From Microbacterium laevaniformans (GTDB lineage: Bacteria; Actinomycetota; Actinomycetes; Actinomycetales; Microbacteriaceae): DNA of 64,000 nt. The translations under genes and the position numbers were made by a program. Where the stretch lies: contig NZ_JAFBCE010000001.1 of the NCBI RefSeq assembly GCF_016907555.1, forward strand, positions 496,001-560,000, in the 5' to 3' direction. The notes under the pieces were generated by a model, which did no database searches, was not told the origin of the DNA, and worked only from the letters and a program-made list of their open reading frames with translations. Shown piece by piece: positions 9,000-18,117 of the stretch (position 1 is the first letter of the stretch; every line of letters starts with the position of its first letter).

Positions 9000-10312
9000 G
9001 CGCGGCGCAGAGCGCGGCGGATGCCGCGGTCGAACCGTTCGACGCGGTCGACGTCATCCGTACCAAGCGTGACCGCGGTGCGGTGCCCGAGGACGCCCTG
9101 CGCTGGATGATCGACGCGTACACGCGCGAGTACGTCGCCGACTCGCAGATGGCGGCCTTCGCGATGGCCGTGCTCCTCAACGGCATGAACCGCGATGAGA
9201 TCCGCGTCATGACCGATGCGATGATCGCCTCGGGCGAGCGCATGAGCTTCGCCGGTCTCGGCAAGCGCACCGTCGACAAGCACTCCACCGGCGGCGTCGG
9301 TGACAAGATCACGCTGCCGCTCGCGCCGCTCGTCGCGGCGTTCGGTGTCGCGGTGCCGCAGCTGTCCGGTCGCGGCCTGGGGCACACCGGCGGCACACTC
9401 GACAAGCTCGAGTCGATCCCGGGGTGGCGCGCCGCGCTCTCCAACGACGAGATGTTCGCGCAGCTGCGCGACGTCGGCGCCGTCATCTGCGCGGCCGGCT
9501 CGGGCCTCGCTCCGGCGGACAAGCGTCTGTACGCCCTGCGCGATGTGACCGGGACCGTCGAGGCCATCCCGCTGATCGCCTCGAGCATCATGTCGAAGAA
9601 GATCGCCGAGGGCACCGACGCGCTCGTGCTCGACGTGAAGTTCGGTTCCGGCGCGTTCATGCGCGACGTCGAGAGGGCACGTGAGCTGGCGCGCACGATG
9701 GTCGCCCTCGGCACCGACTCGGGCGTGGCCACGACGGCGCTGCTGACCGACATGAACACGCCGCTCGGTCTCACCATCGGCAATGCCAACGAGGTGCGCG
9801 AGTCGGTCGAGGTGCTCGCCGGCGGCGGCCCTGCCGACATCGTCGAGCTCACCGTGGCTCTGGCGCGCGAGATGCTCGCCCTGGCCGGACAGCCCGACGC
9901 CGACGTCGAGACCGCGCTGCGCGACGGACGCGCCATGGACGCGTGGCGGGAGATGATCCGTGCGCAGGACGGCGATCCCGACGCGGCGCTGCCCACCCCC
10001 CGCGAGACGCACACCGTGGTCGCCGCTCGCGACGGCGTGCTGACGCGGATGGAGGCGCTTCCGTTCGGCATCGCCGCATGGCGTCTGGGCGCGGGACGCG
10101 CGCGCGCCCAGGACCCCGTCATCCACGCCGCCGGCATCGACCTGCATGTCAAGCCCGGCGCATCCATCGTCGCCGGACAGCCGTTGTTCACCCTTCTGGC
10201 GGATGATGACAAGCGCTTCGAGCGCGCCCTCGAGGCCCTCGAGGGTGCCTGGGAGATCGGAACGGATGCCCCGGCATCCACTCCGCTCGTCCTCGAGCGC
10301 ATCACCGCCTGA
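8996..10312 (+). CDS. deoA: Thymidine (pyrimidine-nucleoside) phosphorylase
   Basis: A 438-residue phosphorylase that splits thymidine or deoxyuridine with phosphate into base and deoxyribose-1-phosphate. It has the N-terminal helical domain, the phosphate-binding KHSTGGVGDKITL motif, the GRGLGHTGGTLDKLESIPG signature and the C-terminal domain. Length is normal for the family. The ATG overlaps the cdd stop (ATGA at 8996-8999). The gene is the second salvage enzyme of the nucleoside cluster. Confidence 0.95.
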   Translation: MSAAQSAADAAVEPFDAVDVIRTKRDRGAVPEDALRWMIDAYTREYVADSQMAAFAMAVLLNGMNRDEIRVMTDAMIASGERMSFAGLGKRTVDKHSTGGVGDKITLPLAPLVAAFGVAVPQLSGRGLGHTGGTLDKLESIPGWRAALSNDEMFAQLRDVGAVICAAGSGLAPADKRLYALRDVTGTVEAIPLIASSIMSKKIAEGTDALVLDVKFGSGAFMRDVERARELARTMVALGTDSGVATTALLTDMNTPLGLTIGNANEVRESVEVLAGGGPADIVELTVALAREMLALAGQPDADVETALRDGRAMDAWREMIRAQDGDPDAALPTPRETHTVVAARDGVLTRMEALPFGIAAWRLGAGRARAQDPVIHAAGIDLHVKPGASIVAGQPLFTLLADDDKRFERALEALEGAWEIGTDAPASTPLVLERITA

Positions 10313-10352
10313 CCCTTCGCTCCACCCGCACCGCCCACCAGAAGGAAGCCCC

Positions 10353-11468
10353 ATGGCCACCGACCCCTACGCCGACCCGAAGCTCGAGGGCGTCTCCATC
10401 CGCTCGCTTCCCAAGGTCTCGCTGCACGATCACCTCGACGGCGCGCTGCGGCCGCAGACGATCATCGAGCTCGCCGATGAGATCGGCCTCGACGTTCCGT
10501 CGACGGATGCCGAGGAGCTCGCCGACTGGTTCGAGGACCAGAGCGATTCGGGTTCACTCGTCGAGTACCTGAAGACGTTCGATCTGACGACCGCCGTGAT
10601 GCAGAGCGCCGACGGCCTGCGCCGCGTCGCGAAGGAGTTCGTTGAGGACCTCGCCGCCGACGGCGTGATCTACGGGGAGGTGCGCTGGGCCCCCGAGCAG
10701 CACCTGGGCGGAGGGCTCTCCCTCGAAGAAGCCGTCGAGGCCGTGCAGGAGGGCATCGAGGAGGGCGAGGACGCCGTCGATCGCTCGGGTCGCGACATCC
10801 GGGTCGGCCAGCTCATCACGGCGATGCGTCATGCTGACCGCTCGCTGGAGATCGCCCGGCTCGCGGTCGCGTTCCGCGGCCGCGGCGCGGTCGGCTTCGA
10901 CATCGCGGGGGCGGAGGACGGCTTCCCGCCGTCGCGTCATCGCGCCGCGTTCGATTATCTCGCCTCCGAGTTCTTCCCGGTGACGGTGCACGCGGGGGAG
11001 GCGGCGGGACTCGACTCGATCCGCTCCGCGATCCTCGACGGCCGCGCCCTGCGCCTCGGCCACGGTGTGCGCATCGCGGAGGACCTCGAGGTCGTGCAGC
11101 AGCAGGGCGACGAGGTGCTGGTGACCTTCGGCGACCTGGCGCGCTGGGTGCGCGATCGCGAGATCCCGCTCGAGCTGTCGCCCTCCTCGAACCTCCAGAC
11201 CGGGGCGATCGCCGCGTGGGGCAAGAACCTCGAGGATCATCCATTCGACCTGCTGTATCAGCTCGGCTTCGCCGTGACGGTCAACGTCGACAACCGCACG
11301 ATGAGCCGCACCTCGCTCACACGCGAGCTCGCGCTGCTGGCCGAGACCTTCGACTACCGTCTCGAAGACCTGGAGGCTTTCCAGCTGAACGCGGCCGCGG
11401 GCGCCTTCTTGTCGGTAGAGGAGCGCGAAGAGCTCATCGAGCTCATCGGTGAGGGCTTCGACGCCTGA
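10353..11468 (+). CDS. add: Adenosine deaminase
   Basis: A 371-residue metal-dependent deaminase converting adenosine and deoxyadenosine to inosine and deoxyinosine. Zinc-binding and catalytic motifs are in order: HDHLDGALRP (H-x-H), VTVHAGEAAG, LRLGHGVRI and SPSSNLQTGA; VNVDNRTMS supplies the acidic residue near the end. The start is ATG 10353 with AAGGAAG ahead of it. It closes the nucleoside uptake and salvage cluster, and a long palindrome follows at 11519. Confidence 0.95.
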   Translation: MATDPYADPKLEGVSIRSLPKVSLHDHLDGALRPQTIIELADEIGLDVPSTDAEELADWFEDQSDSGSLVEYLKTFDLTTAVMQSADGLRRVAKEFVEDLAADGVIYGEVRWAPEQHLGGGLSLEEAVEAVQEGIEEGEDAVDRSGRDIRVGQLITAMRHADRSLEIARLAVAFRGRGAVGFDIAGAEDGFPPSRHRAAFDYLASEFFPVTVHAGEAAGLDSIRSAILDGRALRLGHGVRIAEDLEVVQQQGDEVLVTFGDLARWVRDREIPLELSPSSNLQTGAIAAWGKNLEDHPFDLLYQLGFAVTVNVDNRTMSRTSLTRELALLAETFDYRLEDLEAFQLNAAAGAFLSVEEREELIELIGEGFDA

Positions 11469-11518
11469 CCAGCACCCCACGGCAGACCCGTCACGTGCGC
11501 GCCTCGAGTACGGCGACC

Positions 11519-11604
11519 GTTCACAACTCCGGAGCTTCCGAGCATTTCCGGCCCGGTGGGCCACAGATCGGGCCGTCCGCTCACAGTTCTCCGGAGTTGT
11601 GAAC
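11519..11604. repeat. 86-bp palindromic element, copy A (3' side of the nuclease gene)
   Basis: GTTCACAACTCCGGAG (11519-11534) is repeated in inverted form at 11589-11604, with 54 bases between. The inner part holds a second stem (CGGCCC...GGGCCG) and the word GGCCACAG. The right arm lies inside the coding sequence of the nuclease gene and encodes its last residues (VHNSG). It sits between convergent genes, so it may also end transcription. The same arms recur at 12575-12660. Confidence 0.85.
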
Positions 11605-12477
11605 TCGCACGGTGCGCGGCGTGGTGCGAGGGCCGCGGGCTACCGCCCGCCGGAGAACCTCGATCACCCATTCCGGACGGAAGAGGATGTCCTCGGCGAG
11701 CAGCCGTAGGGTCGTGAAGCCGAGTCCGACCGCGGCGGCATCCCTGCGGCGGTCTCGTTTGTGGTCCTCCCACGTCCCGTGGTGCGAGAGACTGTCGCAC
11801 TCGATGACAAGCCAACCGTCGACGAGGAGATCCACTCGGCCGACGCCGTCGATTCGCACCTGCAGTTCCACGTGGCATCCCAGACTGCGCAGCATGAGGC
11901 GGACGAGGGTCTCGGTACCCGCCTCCGCACGTTGGTCGAGAAGCGGCCGCAGGGATCGGTAGCGCCCGGGAAGGTGCGCGAAGACATCAGCGAGACCGTC
12001 TTCATCCACTGCCCCGAGATGCCACGCGCTGTCGAGAGTCGCGATTGCATCCCGAGGCCGCTGGCAGCGCACCGCTGCACAGAGTGCTTCGCGGACAGGT
12101 ACGAGCACATCATCGGCGGGGCTGGAGGTGGGACGCCAATGTCGCACGATCTCCGTCGACGCCCCCGGTCGCGGCGTGCGGGAGGCGTCCGGAGCGAGCT
12201 GGATGTGCAACCCCGCACGCTCCCTTACGAACACGCCGAGAAGTCGCAACAGTGAGACGCAGTCCAGGCGCCCGCCCCACTGCACCGCCGCGCACACCTG
12301 CGGATCGGTGTCCCGGGGCAGATAGTGATCGCGCCGCAGGCGCAGGAGCCGTCCGTCGCGCACCGCATCGGTGATCTGTCGGCCGGTGGCTCCCGCGGCG
12401 AGCAGGTGAACACGCCGCAGAACAGCGGTCGGGACGTCGCTGGGCAGAACGAGGCGGTCGGCAGGAGATCGGATCAT
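11581..12477 (-). CDS. AbiEi-like winged-helix plus DUF559 (Vsr-fold) nuclease-like protein
   Basis: A 298-residue protein of unknown role. The N-terminal 70 residues look like the AbiEi-type winged helix (TGRQITDAVRDGRLLRLRRD). The last 100 residues match the DUF559 endonuclease-like fold: VDLLVDG, then VIECDS followed by HH, then DRRRDAAAVGLGFTTLRLL. These carry the D...ExD-type acidic residues of the very-short-patch-repair fold. The ATG at 12477 lies seven bases after a -10-like CAGAGT and there is no clear Shine-Dalgarno. The gene sits between two copies of one palindrome; the left copy encodes the C-terminal tail. A role as a solitary nuclease or a toxin-antitoxin relative is inference. 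Confidence 0.7.
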   Translation of the reverse strand: MIRSPADRLVLPSDVPTAVLRRVHLLAAGATGRQITDAVRDGRLLRLRRDHYLPRDTDPQVCAAVQWGGRLDCVSLLRLLGVFVRERAGLHIQLAPDASRTPRPGASTEIVRHWRPTSSPADDVLVPVREALCAAVRCQRPRDAIATLDSAWHLGAVDEDGLADVFAHLPGRYRSLRPLLDQRAEAGTETLVRLMLRSLGCHVELQVRIDGVGRVDLLVDGWLVIECDSLSHHGTWEDHKRDRRRDAAAVGLGFTTLRLLAEDILFRPEWVIEVLRRAVARGPRTTPRTVRVHNSGEL

Positions 12478-12572
12478 GTCCAGAACTCTGACCGCGACGC
12501 CCGTCGGGCAGGGCTTTGTGTGCCGCGTCGGTGGACGACCGGGTTCAACGGGGCGCGGGGGAGGAGTCGTCG

Positions 12573-12662
12573 CCGTTCACAACTCCGGAGATGCGCTCGC
12601 GACCGTCGGCCACAGCCCCGGCTGGGTGCGATGTACCGAGGGATCTCCGGAGTTGTGAACGG
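12573..12662. repeat. 90-bp palindromic element, copy B (5' side of the nuclease gene)
   Basis: The arms CCGTTCACAACTCCGGAGAT (12573-12592) and their exact complement (12643-12662) are 20 bases each, with 50 bases between. The inner 16 bases of each arm are identical to copy A, and the spacing between those 16-mers is also identical (86 bp overall). The loop again contains GGCCACAG, but most of it differs from copy A. It lies between the end of mtlD and the start of the nuclease gene. Confidence 0.85.
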
Positions 12663-12731
12663 TGGAAGGGGCCCCGGGTTCCGCGGCCGGAAGCCAGCGC
12701 GGTCCGCCGTCCCCGGGGTCGCGGGAGCGGG

Positions 12732-13880
12732 TCAGAGCTCGGACTGACGCTGTCCGACGACGGCTTCGACCGCGGCGAACAGCGGGTGGGACGGCTCGAG
12801 TCCGGTGACCGCGGCGGTGAAGGTCGCGGCATCCTCCTCGCGGAGGCGGCGCTGCATCTCGACCGACTGCTCGTCGTCGGGCTCGTCGAACTCGAGGGCG
12901 GCGCCGATCGCGTCCACGAGTGCGCCGGTCGACAGTCCGCGCTCGGCGGCGGCCGCGGCGGGCCCGATGAAGCGCTCGTGGCGTGACAGCTTGCGCAGCG
13001 GCTGGCGCCCGACGCGGCCCACGGTGTCGGGAAGGGCCGGGTTGGCGAAGCGGCGCAGGATCGTCGCCCGGTACTCGGCGAGCTCGGCGGCATCCCATCC
13101 GTGCACCGCGACCAGCAGTGCGGAGGTCTCTTCGAGCGCGGCGGCCACGCGGGAGGCGATGGACGGATCCGCGAGCGCGTCGGAGATCTTCTCGACGCCG
13201 GCGCGGGCACCGAAATAGGCGGTCGCGGCGTGACCGGTGTTCACCGTGAAGAGCTTGCGCTCGATATAGGGGGCGAGGTCGTCGACGAAGTGGGCGCCGG
13301 GGATGTGGGGCGGGGCGTCGGCGAAGGGGGGCCGTTCGATGGCCCATTCGAAGAAGGGTTCCACGGTGACGTCGATCCCCGCGCCTTCCGGCTGCGCCGG
13401 CACGATCCGGTCGACGGCGGTGTTGGCGAACACCGCCCGGTTGCTGATCGCATCCCAGGTGTCTCCGGCCTGCGCACGGATCTCGTCGCGGAGGGTGTCG
13501 GTCGCCCCGATCGCGTTCTCGCACGCCATGACCTGCAGCGCCGGCCGCGACGGGTCGCGCAGCGCCAGGCCGGCGAGGATGTGAGGTGCCACGAAGCGCA
13601 GGATCGTCGGGCCGACCGCGGTGGTCACCACGTCGGCGGTGGCGATCTCGTCGATCAGCGCCTGCGGATCGGTGGCGCTGTTGATCGCGCGGAAGCCCGT
13701 CACGACCGTGTCGGTGCCGCCATCGCCGACCTCGTGGACGGTGTACTCCGAAGCCGCGTTGATCGCGTCGACCAAGGATGCCGCGACATCCGAGAACACC
13801 AGCTCGTAGCCGCCTTCGTGCAGCAGCAGCCCGACGAAGCCGCGACCGATGTTGCCGGCGCCGAAGTGGACGGCCTTCAT
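12732..13880 (-). CDS. mtlD: Mannitol-1-phosphate 5-dehydrogenase
   Basis: A 382-residue NAD-dependent dehydrogenase that oxidises mannitol-1-phosphate, the product of the mannitol PTS, to fructose-6-phosphate. The N-terminal Rossmann motif is [13 protein letters not shown] (residues 5-17). MACENAIG and the [16 protein letters not shown] region (catalytic lysine and substrate site) follow. It is the last gene of the PTS operon; its ATG overlaps the mtlF stop by one base (TGATG). Confidence 0.95.
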   Translation of the reverse strand: MKAVHFGAGNIGRGFVGLLLHEGGYELVFSDVAASLVDAINAASEYTVHEVGDGGTDTVVTGFRAINSATDPQALIDEIATADVVTTAVGPTILRFVAPHILAGLALRDPSRPALQVMACENAIGATDTLRDEIRAQAGDTWDAISNRAVFANTAVDRIVPAQPEGAGIDVTVEPFFEWAIERPPFADAPPHIPGAHFVDDLAPYIERKLFTVNTGHAATAYFGARAGVEKISDALADPSIASRVAAALEETSALLVAVHGWDAAELAEYRATILRRFANPALPDTVGRVGRQPLRKLSRHERFIGPAAAAAERGLSTGALVDAIGAALEFDEPDDEQSVEMQRRLREEDAATFTAAVTGLEPSHPLFAAVEAVVGQRQSEL

Positions 13881-14317
13881 CAGCCGTTCACCGTCGACAG
13901 CAGTGCGAAGAGCTCCTCTGCGGTGGTCGCCGCCTTCAGACGTGCGACCTCCTCGTCCTCGGAGAACAGCAGAGCGATCTGCGACAGGATGTCGAGGTGC
14001 TCGTCGCCCTTGCCCGCGATGCCGACGACGAAGCTCACCTTCTCGCCGTCCCAGTCGACGCCGCCGTCGTAGCGGACGAAGGAGAGTGCCGAGTCGAGAA
14101 TCGCGTCTTTGGTCTCGTTGGTGCCGTGGGGGATCGCGAGCTCGTTGCCCATGTAGGTCGACACCGTCTGCTCGCGCTGCAGCATCGCGTCGAAGTACGC
14201 GGACGTGACCGCACCCGCGGCTTCGAGGATGTCGGCGGCCTCCCGCATCGCCTCCTGCTTGCTCACCGTCCCCGGGTGGATGCGGACCTGGTCGATCTTC
14301 AGTACGTCGCGTGACAT
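13880..14317 (-). CDS. mtlF: Mannitol PTS EIIA component
   Basis: A 145-residue cytoplasmic phosphocarrier that passes phosphate from HPr to the EIIB domain of MtlA. The active histidine is in [12 protein letters not shown], as in all fructose/mannitol-type EIIA domains. It is encoded separately from EIICB, as in many Gram-positive bacteria. GAGGA precedes the ATG. Two GC-rich hairpins in the 127-bp gap after mtlA may lower its expression relative to the transporter. Confidence 0.93.
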   Translation of the reverse strand: MSRDVLKIDQVRIHPGTVSKQEAMREAADILEAAGAVTSAYFDAMLQREQTVSTYMGNELAIPHGTNETKDAILDSALSFVRYDGGVDWDGEKVSFVVGIAGKGDEHLDILSQIALLFSEDEEVARLKAATTAEELFALLSTVNG

Positions 14318-14342
14318 GTCATCCTCGTCTCTGTTCGGAGCT

Positions 14343-14369
14343 CGTCCCGGTCATGTTACGTCCGGGACG
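14343..14369 (-). other. Short hairpin between mtlA and mtlF
   Basis: CGTCCCGG (14343-14350) pairs with CCGGGACG (14362-14369) across 11 bases. It lies in the mRNA just upstream of mtlF and could be a processing or attenuation structure. Confidence 0.4.
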
Positions 14370-14386
14370 TCTGCGTCGGGCCGCGG

Positions 14387-14423
14387 CCGCGGGGACGGGG
14401 CATCGCGCCTCCCGTCCCCGCGG
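14387..14423 (-). terminator. 13-bp GC hairpin after mtlA (partial terminator or stabiliser)
   Basis: CCGCGGGGACGGG (14387-14399) pairs perfectly with CCCGTCCCCGCGG (14411-14423). It lies 22 bases after the mtlA stop on the transcribed strand. No T-run follows, so it may be a 3'-end stabiliser rather than a full terminator. Confidence 0.45.
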
Positions 14424-14444
14424 CGTTCGCGGTGGGGCTGGTCG

Positions 14445-16124
14445 TCAGCCCCGATCCTTGTGCTGGCGGACCACCAGATCCACGACCTCGTCGTACTTCG
14501 GCGAGTTCATGAAGTTGTCCACCGAAACGTGCGTGGCGTTCGGTGTGCGCCCGCGCGCGCGGTCGGTGAGCTGCTGCTGGGTGATCACGAGGTCCTCGCT
14601 GCCGTCGAGGTTCGCGATCGCCTTGTTGGTGACCGAGACGTCGTCGACGCCGGCCTTCTTGATCTTGTTGCGCAGCACGCTCGCGCCCATCGCGGACGAG
14701 CCCATACCGGCGTCGCACGCGAACACGATGTTCGTCACGCGTCCGACGGGCGCCAGCGTTCCCGTCGCGACGGCATCGGCGGCGCTGTCGGCCGACAGCG
14801 ACGACTGGTCGCCCTCGAGGCCGGCATTCGCGGCGGCGCCGGCACGCAGGCCGGCGAGGGCCTCGGAGCTCTTGCCCTTGTTCGCCTCGGTCTGGGCGAT
14901 CGCCGCTTCGAACGAGGCGCTGGACTCCGCTTCCGCCGCCAGATCGCGCTTACGAGAGGCCCGCAGGATGACCGCGGTGATCAGGAACGTGACGGCCGCG
15001 GCGAGGATGACCGACAGGTAGACGACGAACAGGTTGCCGACGCCCGGGCCGATGGCGGCGGCCGTCACGGCGATGATGCTGCCGGGTGCCGCCGGGAAGG
15101 CGAGGCCGCCGCCCAGCAGCATGTTGGTCGTGACACCGGTCGCGCCGCCCGCGATGAGGGCGAGGATCGTCATCGGCTTGCTCAGCGCGTACGGGAAGTA
15201 GATCTCGTGGATGCCGCCGAAGAACTGGATGATGATCGCGCCCGGAGCGGAGGCGCGCGCGGCGCCCACGCCGAAGAAGGTGAACGCCAGCAGGAGACCC
15301 ACACCGGGACCGGGGTTGGCCTCGATGAGGAAGAGGATCGACTTGCCGGCCTCGGTCGCCTGCTGGATGCCGAGAGGCGTGAACACGCCGTGGTTGATGG
15401 CGTTGTTGAGGAACAGCACCTTCGCCGGCTCGACGATGATCGACAGCAGCGGCAGCAGGTTGACGCTCACGAGCCAGCCGACGATGCCGCCGAGGAACGT
15501 CGAGATGCCGAGCATGATCGGACCGAAGGCGAAGAAGCCGACGATCGCGAGGATCATTCCGAGGATGCCGGCGGAGAAGTTGTTCACCAGCATCTCGAAG
15601 CCGGGCTTGATCTTGCCGTCCCAGAGCTTGTCCATCTGCTTCGTGATCCACGCGGCCAGCGGACCCATGATCATGGCTCCGAGGAACATCGGGATGTCGG
15701 TGCCGACGATGACACCCATCGTCGCGATGGTTGCGACGACGCCGCCTCGGGCGTCGTAGACCATGCGACCGCCGGTGTTGGCGATCAGCAGCGGGAGCAG
15801 ATACGTGACCATCGGTCCGACGAGGCCAACATAGGCAGCGAAGTTGCCCGCGTCGCCGCTCGCGAGCGCCGTCATCGCGCCGTTCCACCCGATAGTGGCT
15901 GCGTTTCCGCCGCCGCCGATGATCTCGGCGACGGGCGACCAGTGCCATCCGAAGGGGCTTTCCGCGCCGAAGAAGCCCTTCGTGATGAAGAGCATGGTGA
16001 TGAAGCCCCATGCGATGAAGGCCGCGATGTTCGGCATGATCATGCCGGAGAGGAAGGTGCCGAACCTCTGCACGCCGACGCGTGCGCGGTTCACCCCCGT
16101 CGATGTCGTGGACGCCGTTGTCAT
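14445..16124 (-). CDS. mtlA: Mannitol PTS EIICB permease
   Basis: A 559-residue permease that imports and phosphorylates mannitol. The EIIC domain (about residues 15-340) has multiple membrane helices and family motifs such as FLSGMIMPNIAAFIAWG and NNAINHGVFTPLG, with the substrate-site region GGIHEIYFPY. A poorly conserved linker (about 385-465) leads to the EIIB domain, whose phosphorylated cysteine is in FACDAGMGSSAMG. There is no EIIA domain; mtlF supplies it. The gene follows ptsI after 32 bases. Confidence 0.95.
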   Translation of the reverse strand: MTTASTTSTGVNRARVGVQRFGTFLSGMIMPNIAAFIAWGFITMLFITKGFFGAESPFGWHWSPVAEIIGGGGNAATIGWNGAMTALASGDAGNFAAYVGLVGPMVTYLLPLLIANTGGRMVYDARGGVVATIATMGVIVGTDIPMFLGAMIMGPLAAWITKQMDKLWDGKIKPGFEMLVNNFSAGILGMILAIVGFFAFGPIMLGISTFLGGIVGWLVSVNLLPLLSIIVEPAKVLFLNNAINHGVFTPLGIQQATEAGKSILFLIEANPGPGVGLLLAFTFFGVGAARASAPGAIIIQFFGGIHEIYFPYALSKPMTILALIAGGATGVTTNMLLGGGLAFPAAPGSIIAVTAAAIGPGVGNLFVVYLSVILAAAVTFLITAVILRASRKRDLAAEAESSASFEAAIAQTEANKGKSSEALAGLRAGAAANAGLEGDQSSLSADSAADAVATGTLAPVGRVTNIVFACDAGMGSSAMGASVLRNKIKKAGVDDVSVTNKAIANLDGSEDLVITQQQLTDRARGRTPNATHVSVDNFMNSPKYDEVVDLVVRQHKDRG

Positions 16125-16156
16125 TGTCTTCCGTTCCTTTCGAATGCGCCGCGCCG

Positions 16157-17821
16157 TCAGCCGGCGAGGTTCTCAGCGGCGGCCTGAGCCGCCGATCGTG
16201 CGGATGCCGCGTCATCGGCGGCGAGGGCTGCCGCGGCGATGCGCTCGGCATCCTCGCGGGTGTACTGCAGAAGCGAGGCGCGCACGTCCGCGAGGGCGGT
16301 GGGGGCCATCGACAGCGTCGTGGCGCCGAGCCCGACGAGCACGACCGCCAGCAGCGGGTCGGCGGCGGCCTCGCCGCAGATGCCGACGGGCTTGCCGTTG
16401 GTCTTGCCGCCGTCGGCGGTCATCTTGATCAGCTCGAGGACCGCGGGGTGCCACGGGTCCTGGTACGACGCCACCGAGCCGAGCAGGCGGTCGGCGGCGA
16501 GCGTGTACTGCGTGAGGTCGTTCGTGCCGATGGAGGCGAAGTCCGCGATCTGCAGGATGCGCTTCGCCTGGATCGCCGACGAGGGAACCTCGACCATGAC
16601 ACCGGCCGTCTTGATGCCGTACTCCTTCGCGAGCGCCACGAAGTAGTCGGCCTCCTCGACGGTGGCGACCATCGGCGCCATGACCCACAGGTCGGCCTCG
16701 GTCGCGGCATCCGCGTTGGCGAGCGCGGTGAGCTGCTCGCGCAGGATGTCCTCGCTGGCGCGGAGGGCACGCAGGCCTCGGAGGCCCAGCGCGGGGTTGT
16801 CCTCGTGCGCGTCGTTGAGGAAGGCGAGCGGCTTGTCGGCGCCGGCGTCAAGGGCGCGGACGACGACCTTTTTGCCGGGGAACGCCTTCAGCAGCTCGGT
16901 GTACGACGCGGTCTGCTCGTCGACGGTCGGAGCCTGGGTGGCGGAGAGGAAGAGGAACTCGGTGCGGAACAGGCCGACGCCCTCGGCGCCGAGCTCGACC
17001 GCCTCGGCGGCGCCGCCCGGCTTGCCGAGGTTGGCCAGCAGCGGAACGGGCGAGCCGTCCTTCAAGGCACCCGGCGTGAGCGGAGCGGATGCCGCGGCAG
17101 CGCGGGCATCGGCGCGATTCTGCGCCTGCGCCAGCTCGTCCTCGGTGGGATCGACGGTGACGACGCCCTTCGCGGCGTCCACGATCACGGTCTGCCCGTC
17201 GACGAGGTCCTTGGCGCCAGCGGCGCCCACGACGGCGACGATCGACTTCTCGCGCGCGAGGATCGCGGTGTGCGAGGTCGGTCCGCCGTCGGTGGTGACC
17301 AGGGCGAGCACCTGGTCGAGGTCGAGCAGCGCGGTGTCGGCGGGCGCCAGGTCCTTGGCCACGAGCACGAAGGGGTGACCCGGGTCGGGAACGCCCGGGG
17401 CGGGCAGGCCGCGCAGGCGCGCGATGACGCGCTGGGCGACGTCGTCGAGGTCGGCGGCGCGCTCACCGAGATAGCCGCCCATGGCGGCCAGGGTGTCGCG
17501 GAAGCTCGCGAACGCCTCGTGGACGGCGTACTCACCGGTCTTGCCGGCGTTCACCCGCGTGGAGACCTCGGTGTCGAGCGTGGGGTCCTCGGCCATCATC
17601 GCCTGCGCCTCGAGCACATCGCGGGCAAGGCCCCCGGCCTTCGAGCCCCGCTCCTCCAATTCGCGGGCGACGGCGGCGACCGCCTCGCGGACACGGGCGA
17701 GCTCCTCGTCGGGGGTGAGGGTGCTGGGGACGTCCGAGGGGGCGGGCAGGGGATCGGCCATGCGGGCGACGGGGCCCTGTGCGACGCCCAGCCCGATACC
17801 CACTCCACGCAGTTCACTCAT
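16157..17821 (-). CDS. ptsI: PTS phosphoenolpyruvate-protein phosphotransferase (enzyme I)
   Basis: The 554-residue general PTS enzyme that takes phosphate from phosphoenolpyruvate and passes it to HPr. The phosphorylated His184 is in GGPTSHTAI. The PEP-binding domain carries GLFRTEFLF, RALDAGADKPL and the active cysteine in GICGEAAADP. Length is slightly below the usual 570, with a short N-terminal HPr-binding part. A purine-rich AAAGAGAG precedes the ATG. It lies between ptsH and mtlA, so the general PTS proteins are made together with the mannitol permease. Confidence 0.95.
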   Translation of the reverse strand: MSELRGVGIGLGVAQGPVARMADPLPAPSDVPSTLTPDEELARVREAVAAVARELEERGSKAGGLARDVLEAQAMMAEDPTLDTEVSTRVNAGKTGEYAVHEAFASFRDTLAAMGGYLGERAADLDDVAQRVIARLRGLPAPGVPDPGHPFVLVAKDLAPADTALLDLDQVLALVTTDGGPTSHTAILAREKSIVAVVGAAGAKDLVDGQTVIVDAAKGVVTVDPTEDELAQAQNRADARAAAASAPLTPGALKDGSPVPLLANLGKPGGAAEAVELGAEGVGLFRTEFLFLSATQAPTVDEQTASYTELLKAFPGKKVVVRALDAGADKPLAFLNDAHEDNPALGLRGLRALRASEDILREQLTALANADAATEADLWVMAPMVATVEEADYFVALAKEYGIKTAGVMVEVPSSAIQAKRILQIADFASIGTNDLTQYTLAADRLLGSVASYQDPWHPAVLELIKMTADGGKTNGKPVGICGEAAADPLLAVVLVGLGATTLSMAPTALADVRASLLQYTREDAERIAAAALAADDAASARSAAQAAAENLAG

Positions 17822-17841
17822 CTTCGGGTCTCTCTTTCGGT

Positions 17842-18117
17842 TCAGTTGTCGTCGTGGTCGGTCGTGAGCAGCTCGGCGAGCACGTCGAGCACGGCGTTCG
17901 CGTTCTCGCCCTCCGCGGTGAGGGTGACGTAGTCGCCCTTCTCCGCGCCGAGGGAGATGACGCCCAGGATGCTGGCGGCGTTGACCGGCGCACCCGCGCC
18001 TTTGGAGATCGTGACCTCCAGACCGGAGTCCTTCACGCCCTGGGCGAAGAGCTTCGCGGGCCGGGCGTGCAATCCGTTGGACGATCCGATGCGGATCGTG
18101 CGGGACACAGAGCTCAT
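17842..18117 (-). CDS. ptsH: PTS phosphocarrier protein HPr
   Basis: A 91-residue phosphocarrier. The active His17 is in GLHARPAKLF and is phosphorylated by enzyme I. The regulatory-site region reads NAASILGVISLGA, retaining a serine at the position that HPr kinase targets in Firmicutes. The ATG overlaps the stop of the upstream EIIB gene by four bases (ATGA at 18114-18117). ptsI follows after 20 bases. Confidence 0.95.
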   Translation of the reverse strand: MSSVSRTIRIGSSNGLHARPAKLFAQGVKDSGLEVTISKGAGAPVNAASILGVISLGAEKGDYVTLTAEGENANAVLDVLAELLTTDHDDN

